From Alligator mississippiensis (taxonomy: Eukaryota; Chordata; Crocodylia; Alligatoridae), in contig NC_081828.1 in NCBI RefSeq assembly GCF_030867095.1, positions 53,421,434 to 53,485,433 of the forward strand: a stretch of 64,000 bases of DNA, written 5' to 3'. A program made the position numbers and the translations under genes. Shown here one piece after another: positions 41,325 through 50,300 of the stretch (positions are counted from its first letter, which is position 1; the number at the start of each line of letters is the position of its first letter). The notes under the pieces were generated by a model. That model saw only the letters and a program-made list of their open reading frames with translations, made no database searches and was not told where the DNA came from.

Positions 41325-44300
41325 CTGCAACAAAAAACAATTGATTTTTAGTAAGGCATGCAAATCAGCCAAAACTTCTCAAGGGAAAAAAAACAAGCAC
41401 TCTAGTTTCCCAATTTCTTTTCTTACAGCATAAGACCCATTTCAATGACTTTCTAAAAACAAGGTAGAACTTCCTAGAAATGCATGATCAATCTGATGTG
41501 ACCAGGCATCTACAGCATGCGCAGGGAGCTGAGCTGACCATGTGCCATACAGACACAGAGGATGTGACTGCACCCCTGCCTTGCCATGAACCTGGGTGCT
41601 CTCACGCAGATCTAGAGAGCTACTGCTCATTAGGGCTATGCGAAGCTTCAGGTGGCGATTTGATTCGGAGGAGATTTGGCCCGATTTGGTGTCCGTATCT
41701 CCAACTCTGAATCAAATCAGAGGACTAATAAAAAGGTCCAAATCGATTCAAAGCTCTCCGAATCTTCGGAAAAGATTTGGAGAACTTTGATGATTCAGGC
41801 AGTCCCCGCTGGCTGCAGCAGGGAGCTGGAGCCGGACTCCATGATGGTAACTAGGGGTGGGGGAGAGGGGCCTGGAGGAGGGAGAAGGGGACCATGGGGG
41901 GACCCCTGCCAGGCCCCATCCCCTGCCTGCTCCCCCAGCCCACCCTCCACCCATGGCTCCCCACCCACCCCAGCTCCCGGCCCTATAAAAAAAGGCCCCC
42001 ACTCATTGAGTGCTGCTCAGTGGGTCGGCGATCCCCGCTGCCCCCCAGTGCCCCACGCTGCATAGGGAGCTCTGCCACGAGCCCCCCAACCCCCTCCGCT
42101 GTCCCAGGCCCCCCCATGGCTGCCCTGCCCGCCCCAGCTCTGGCCCTTTAAGAAAAAAAAAACCCGACCCCCCGCCCTGGACTCACAGGCTCCTGCAGCA
42201 GCCTTGGGGCTTCAGGGGGCTCATGGAAGAGCCCCGCCATGTGGCAGAGGGGCAGTGGGGAACATACCCTGCCAGGCAGGAACCAGAGAGTCCGGGGGGG
42301 GGGGTTTCTTAAAGGGCCGGAGCTGGGGTGGGCAGGGCAGCCATGGGGTGGGGGGGCTGGGACAGTGGAGTGGGAGGGTCAGGGGGCTTGTGCAGAGCTC
42401 CCCACACACAGTGGGAGAGTGGGGGGCAGCAGGGATCCCCTCCCCACCCAGCATATCCCGTGAGTTGGGGCTTTTTTTTTTTCCAAGTGCCAAGGGCTAG
42501 GGTGGGCAGGGCAACTATTGCCAGGCTGGGAGAGTGGGCGGGGGATGGGGCCTGCGTGATTCAGAGATTTAGCAGCAGCCGAATCTCCAAATCGGATTCG
42601 GCCAAATCGATTTGGTACAGTGATTCAAATCACCAAACTGAATCACTGTCCCCCAAATCAGCCAAATCCGAATTCGAAGTGAATACTAGCCCCTTCGCAC
42701 AGGCCTACTGCTCATCCTCTGATGCTGAATTCAGCAGGGAGCAAGGTGGGATGGAAGTCAGGGTTTGTGTTGATCAGCTGGTGAACTCAGAGCTCATGGC
42801 ACATGTGCCACACAACTCAAGGTGGGTGGGGCTGCCCCACTGTCCCCCTTCTAGATACACTCCTGGATGTGACCTTGTCTGCTAATCCTCCCCATTCTCT
42901 CCACCCCTCAGAACTGAACACTTCATGGGTGAAGAGCCATTTAAGTATGGGAATGAGAAGGGTTTTCCTGCTGTCCTGAAAGCTGTCTGATTGGCACTCA
43001 GATCACTTTTGCTGGATCTGGATAACTACACTAGAAAGCCATATTTGAGGTAACGCGTCCTCAGCCATGTGTATCAAAACCCTGGGGTCATATCCCAGGG
43101 CTTTTTGTGCTGTAGTAAGATGGGTTGCTGTATGTGTGGGGTTTTTTCCCTAAGAAACTGCAAGAGAACTTATCTATCCTTCTCAGTCCATTGGGAAAAC
43201 TGTGGGAGAGGCATCAGAGGACTGTCTATACCCAAGTGGAATTAGCCTGTGTCCTCACTGGAGAGTGCATGGGTTATTAGTCCGAGTGAAAGCCTTACTT
43301 GAACTTTCTGGATGAGACAGCATGTCTGAGATGAAAGCACCCCTAAGGCACCTCCATCTACCAGACAGCTCTTCCATACGTAAGCATACTTATATGACCT
43401 TGGTGATTTAGAAGCCAAATCAAAATTCCCAGAGGTAAGCATCATAAGCAGGTAAACTCAATACCATTGGGTGAGTGAGCATGGATTATCTAGTTTCCTT
43501 TCTACAGGGACTGCCTTAGGCATGCTACATCTTCTGCTTAGCTACATAGCACTGCGCTGCTGTGGAGGGGCATCCCATCATCATCTGACTAAACTTTAGT
43601 TTATCAAAATGATGGAGAGTATCAAGAAACTGTTCCTCCTGATTCCCCCGTCCTAATTATACACTCCTAGACTCCTAAGAGAAAATCGTGTTGAAAAAGG
43701 GCTTCTTGCTTTTAAACCTACTAGGGCTTGCAAAGCGGCAGATAAAGATTTCCAGGGATTGTACCTCCAGGACACAGAATATGGAGTATAAAGTGATCAC
43801 TCACTTTTCATCCTTCTCTTCAAAATGCTCCCCCATGTTCCTGATGAACTTCAGCAGGTCTGTGGTGCAGTTCTCATAGTATTCATTCACACTCCTGGTC
43901 TCGGTCTCATTCTCATTCCTGTTCTTATTCTTTTTGTCATTTGTGTTATTTGTCTCATTCCTGTTTTCATTCTTGTTCTTGTTTTTTTTCTTGTTCTTGC
44001 TCCTGTCCATGCTGTCAAGAACCTGTTTATCAATCTGAAATAAACACTCTGGATTATTCCACCTCTGTTATTCATCATAAATAATATCATCCCTTCTACC
44101 CCCAACTACTGTCATCTCCTTCTGTGTAAATATACTTCTCAAGGAAGTATTAACATCCTGTCGCACCAATATTAAAAGGTATATTTAACAACATGTGAAA
44201 TGTGTTTCTCAGCCTACAAAATAGGCTAGACTTGAGGATGTTACTGTACATAAAGTCTGATAAATATTAAGAAAGTGGTGCTCAACCTCTGGCCCATGGA

Positions 44301-47300
44301 TCAGATGTGGCCTGCAGAGCCATGTCATCTGGCTTATGGGTTTCCAGAAATGTGGTGGCAGGAAAGCAATGGCAACAGTAATTGCTGTTCCCTCTCGCCA
44401 AATTTCTGGACCTGTGGAGAGCCTCACAGGCTAGATCAGTGTTTCCCAACCAGTGTGCCAGGGCACAAAAGTGTGCCGTCAAAAATGAACAGGTAAGCCA
44501 CAGAATTTTAACATGGCAATGAGCTACAATATGTATGAGGATGGGGAATGCCTTAACAGGTGTGCCACACAAATTTTTTATTAGTGTAAGTGTGTTTTGG
44601 GCTGGAAAAGCTTGGGAAACACTGGGCTGGATGATAGAGCCCTGAGCGTTAGACCATGCCAGAATATGATGGGGCCAGCACACAGATCAGTTTCATGAGC
44701 CACAGGAGAAGCATGTCCTCCCCAAGAAGCAAGGCAGAACGATAATTCTTCCAGCTCTATGCTAGGAAGCACCATGGGAAAACTCTGGCCACCTCATCAG
44801 GGATACCTGGATAGAGTTCCTGAAGACCCTGGCACTGTACACTCTACCCACCTACCTAGTGGGTCCATGAGTAAATCAACCCTGATGGTCCATGACACAG
44901 CAGGGGAGGGCAACTATTTCAGATGGAGTGGGTGCTTAACGATTTTTGGCAAGCTATCAAGGGCCATATGGGTAGCTCCACCCCTTGATGGCTGCCCCAC
45001 CCACTTGTCACCATCTTGAGACCAGAAGTCCCACCCCTAACCCCTGACCTTTGCCACCAGAAGTCCCTCCCCTTGTCCCCATCCCCCCATGGAAATACTC
45101 CTTTGGGGGAGGGGTTGCCATCTTAGAACCAGAAAAAAACAAATCATACACTAAAAGTCAAACATCTACTATAACATATTTTAATATTATTACAAAAACT
45201 ATTTATTTCATAGTTTCTGTTTCTATACTGTATATAGAGGTGATTGCATAATAACTCAAAAATAAATTCTTAGTGTTGTATATTGTATGTGCATGTGCGT
45301 ATGCATAGTGGTGTGTGGGTGTGTGCATGTGCATGGATGTGTATAGTGAGGTGTGGAGTGTGGTGGGGGGGTTTGAGGGGGTGTGGCTGTGTGTGTGTGG
45401 GGGGGCATAGGGTATGTTGGGAGTTATAGATTCCTAGATTGTCAGGGGCTAGAAGGGACCTTGTAGATCATCGGATCCAGTCCCTCTGCACTAGGCAGGA
45501 AATGACAACTGTGTATATATGATGGGTTGTGGGGGCAGGTTGTGAGTGTGTGAGGGAGGATGGGAGAATGTAGGGACCACCCACACTCCCCCCATGGTGC
45601 AGCAGCAATGGCAGGGTGCTCAGGGTGCAGGTGCCCAGTGGGGCACGGCTCCAGCCAGTGCTGCACATCACAGTGAGGAGTGTAGCCTCCACTGGACCAT
45701 CTGTATTGCCTGTGCTCCCTGCCACTCACGCACAGCCCCTGCACTTACTTGGTACAGGAGGGAAGCTCTAGCACTGGAGCTAGCTGCTTTCCCCACCACC
45801 CTGGAGGTCAGAGAAGGCAGCCAGCTCCAGCGCCTGGGGCTTTCCTCTTGTGCCCAGCAAATGCAAGGGCTGCACATGACTGGCAAGGAGCATCAGCAAT
45901 ACAGATGGCCTAGTGGACGCTACGCTTCTTGCTGCAATGTGCAATGCTGGCCAGAGCCATGCCCCGCCAGGCATTTGCACCCTGAGCACCCTGTCATTGC
46001 TGCTGCACCATGGGGGGAGTGTGGGACATTCCCATGAATGTCCCACCTGCTGCTGCCGTCACTGCCTTCCAGGGCTGCGCACCATGGAGGGAATGTTGCG
46101 GGAGAGGTCCCCACACCCCCACCCTCCCTCACACCCACACCTTGCCCACCCGAGTACTGCGCTGCTGCTACCCCCTTGGGTGTGGGCTCCGTGCTGCCCC
46201 AGCCCCAGCCCTATGCTCCTGCCCAGCTGCAGCCCACCCCTGCTGCTTTCCTATCTGCTGCCTGGAGCCAGCAGGAGACTGGGGAACTGAAGCAAGTCCC
46301 CAGGGGCTGCAGAAGCAACCCTGCCCAGAAGCTGTGTGCTGGCCGGGCTGTGTCCTTCCGTTCACGAGGGTGGGAGCGAGGCGCAATAGGGTATGGTTGA
46401 GGCTGCATGTACACGGGGTCTGTTGCTCCCACCCTTGTGGACAGAAGTGGTGGGCGAGGTACAATTCATTGGGGGGCAGCATGGACCGGATGAAAGTGCT
46501 TTGTGGGCTGAATCCAGCCCGCAGGCTGTATATTGCCTGCCCCTGCTCTACAGCATGATGGAGAAGTAGCCCTTGTGGATGATATAATGACCTGCTGTAC
46601 CCTGGGCACAGAATGGGAATATAGGTGCCATCAATGTCCCTGAGGCAGTTTGGAAAACCCACGCAGGCAATTCAGTTATGACCTCCTGTGGGCTGGAGAG
46701 ATGAAGGGACTTCAGTGCACCTTCAAGGTTGGAATGGCAAACTTCCCAGACAGCTGATCCAGCTGCGGACTTTCCCGTGCCAGAGTGGTTGGCAACAGAC
46801 CAGAAGCTATGGGGCATGGGGCAGTTGCCAGCTTCCAGACAGTAACTGCCACCTGCTTCTCCATGGTCATGGGCACCCTCATGTTGAGAGCTTGTCTCTG
46901 GAGCAAAGGGGCCAGCCCAGTGTAGATCTCTGTGAAAGTGGCATGGTTTATCCTGAAGTTTTGCTGCTAGTGATTCTCTTCCCAGGTCCCCAGGACTATC
47001 AGTTACTGCTTATGCCTCTGGCTCAGAAGTAGCAGTACATGGTCTGTAGGTGGTCCCAAAGGAAGCTATTTTCATAGATTCATAGAAAATGAGGGTTGGA
47101 AGGGACCTCAGGAAGTCATCTAGTCCAACCCCCTGCTCAAAGCAGGACCATTGCCAACTACAACATCCCAGCCAAGGCTTTGTCCAGCTGGGTCTTAAAA
47201 ACCTCCAAGGAGGAAGATTCCACTACCTCTCTGGGTGTCCTGTTTCAGTGTTTTATTATCCTCCTTGTGAAAAAGTTTTTTCTAATACCTAACCTAAACT

Positions 47301-50300
47301 TCCCTTGCTGCAACTTGAGACCACTGCTCCTTGTTTTGTCATCTGCCACCACTAGTGTCTCCTATTATTTCATTCTCTGGCATAAAGCTCCCAGGCATGG
47401 AGAGCACGTTACATAGTGTGAGGAGGAAACTTCTGAATGCCAGGGTCATGGTGCTTCTAGCTGCTGTGATAGAGCATGCTAGCTGGCTGATAAGCTGGAA
47501 GAGGACAGTTAGCCTGGCTAGGTAAGCCAGCACTACTGTAAGCAGGAGAGCAGAGCTGGCACCCTCACAGTGCTGCTCTGTGTGAGTCTGGAAAATGAGG
47601 AAATGTTAACAGTCCGTTATCAGCTTCCACCATGAAGGCAATGAATGTAAAAGTGATCAGCCCTGGAATGACAGGAAGCCCCAAGCAAGTGTTAGGGTCA
47701 AATCCTCCTAAGGATGTGCTGTTGTGTTGCTCAGTTGTTCTCAGAAGCTTCAAGGGGATCGTGGCCAAGAGGCATGTTAGGCTGCCTTCTCATCAGGCTC
47801 CACAACTGCAGAGCACCACAATACCAGCAGTCCCATTATGAAGCTCTTTAGCTAGGAGGGCATGTACCTGTGTATAGTACTGAAGCTCTCCAAAATGAAT
47901 GCACTTTAAATAGGGTGGGATTTGAAGCATTTCACACATCTGTTAACACTCTTGGATTCTCTTCTCACAAATCTGGATTTAGATGGAGTTACTTTTCTAG
48001 TTAAAGGTAGAAACAGAGCACGTAAGGCCTCAGGGAAAGCTTCTCCCCTTACCCTGGATCTGTCCACAGTAAAAGAAATTTACCTCTTTAGTCCAGTCAT
48101 GGAAAGGATCTGGATCGTGATTCAGAATTTTCACTATCTTGCTCTGTTTGTTTTCATGCTTAGTGTTGCGTACTTTGATGTCCTCCTCATTCCCAACATC
48201 TCTCAAGAACCTGTACTTACTGTGGAAACAAAGGGGTCCTGGCAGTTATTCTTGAGTCTGTTTGTAGTGACAGCCAACAAATTTACAGTTCAAGAGCCTG
48301 CAATTTGTATTCACAGCACTTACATCGGTGTGCTCCAAAAAAAGGGATGTTGTTTCAAATTTCCCAGTGTTCGTCCAACTGGGGAGACTAGATTTTTTAT
48401 AAGATCCACAGTCTCCTCATAATAATTCATGTTGTCTGGACACATCACCAAATCTTTTATATCGGTTTCCTCAAAAACAACTTTACCCTTTGCTGCAAGA
48501 TACAGGACCAGTCTTCCGAGTGCCTAGGTATGAAAACAAGTGACCGCTATATTTCAGGACACCCAGCTTCTCAAAACAAAACAGAGGCAGAAGCAATGTT
48601 TTAAAATAGGCACTTAGTGAATGTGTATGCATAAACACATATACAGCAGCAATAATGACTCCATTTTAAGTGGATGCCACTAGAGTAGAAGCTATATACT
48701 TCACAGAGTTAGGTTCTTAACCTTCTCTGTGAAGCTGAGGGTTTGTGAACTGGCTAGGGAACTACAAGCCAAAACAAATGGATGTGGAGGACTAAAGATG
48801 TGTGCCAACTACTTACACAGACAAGGTTCCTTGGGTGAATTTGATATCTTTTATTAGACCAACCCAAATGGTTGGAGAATAGTTATTAAGCAAGCTTTCG
48901 GGTTCAAAAACCCTTCGTCAGGCTGAGGACGCTGCAGCAGTTGCTGTGTGCTCTTCCTGGATGGAATGAAAAGTAAACAAGCCAGGGGCTGGGCTGGGCT
49001 GGGCTGGGCTGGGCTGGGCTGGGCAGTCAGTTGCCAGGCAGATTGTAATGTATCAAAAATCCAATGTCTGTGTTTAGTCCATGATCTCTAGTATCCAGCA
49101 GGTTGATGAAATGGAGCTCACAGGCTCGTCTCTTGGATGTGTTGTGTAAATTTCCGTTGAGGATCAGGACTGAGAGATTGGAGAGAGAGTGGCCCTCCTG
49201 TGAGAAACAATTACAATCTGCCTGGCAACTGACTCCCCAGCCCAGCCCCTGGCTTGTTTACTTTTCATTCCATCCAGGAAGAGCACGCAGCAACTGCTGC
49301 AGCGTCCTTAGCCTGACGAAGGGTTTTTGAACCCGAAAGCTTGCTTAATAACTATTCTCCAACCATTTGGGTTGGTCTAATAAAAGATATCAAATTCACC
49401 CAAGGAACCTTGTCTGCCTATATCCGTAGACCAACACGGCTACAACCTAAACCCCAACTACTTACACAAGTTTTTTATTTTGAAGGGCACTGCTTCCCTG
49501 ATCAGCAGGGATCCTGGTTTTCTGTTTCCCAAGGAAAAAAAGAGAAAACCACGGATTTCCCATTTTATCAGACAAAACATGGATTTTCCCTTTTAGAAGA
49601 GAAATGCATGGTTTTCCCCCTTTTGCAAAGAGCTCTTCAGGCTGGCAGAGTTCCAGCCTACAAGAGCTGTTTGCAAAAGGCGTGGGGAAACCCTCAACCC
49701 TGCCGGGAAGGGGGAGGCAAAGGCCCAACACTTATACTTACCGGAGGCTGCTTCAGGCTCACTCTTCTTGCTGGAGGTAAGTGGGGCTTGGGGGTTTGTG
49801 GTGGGAGAAACCTCCCTAAGGTCCATTGTCTAGCTGTAATTTGATTGACAGACAACGCGGGTAAAGAAAGACAGCTGTTTATTTGCTCGAGCAAAGACCA
49901 TAAAGCCAGCAAAAGGCAAAATGGCCCCCCCTCAAGGGTGAGGTGATCTTTTATACTTCTTACAACAAAGCAAGACTATATGGTTAGCAAAAAGCAATAC
50001 TTGGGGCAGTGCTCTACAAATCTGTGTAACAGCATATTTCTATTAAGCTGAACTAGCACTTTTAAAAGCTAAAAGTTAAGTAACAGTAACATTATGTTAG
50101 CAAAACCTTACACAGTAGAAGATACTTCTCAAGGACACAACCAGTAAGCTCAAACAATGGTTTCTCTGTCTTATCTTACTTCTTGCTGTAGCTGATTTTT
50201 TTTAGCACACAGACACAGATTCACTTTTTAACTCAGAAAATGCTTGGTGCAGTTAAAATGATTACTTGACACAAGCAAAGGCTTAGCTATCATTCTGCCT

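Larger units (their letters stand above)
44901..46545 (-). mobile_element. hAT-type repeat, long copy
   Basis: Left end CAGGGGAGGGCAACTATTTC, right end TATTGCCTGCCCCTG. Same family as 27308-27490, inverted. Flanks TGACACAG and CTCTACAG match only at 5 of 8. It contains a GT-rich run (45286-45425) and a CR1 3' fragment (45426-45500). Confidence 0.7.

Noticed and set aside
45546-46662. Frames of 160-180 codons on both strands
   Set aside because: Fall within the hAT-type repeat 44901-46545.
48986-49024. Possible CRISPR-like or regulatory tandem array
   Set aside because: A plain GGGCT pentamer microsatellite inside a dispersed repeat; no spacer structure, and a vertebrate genome.
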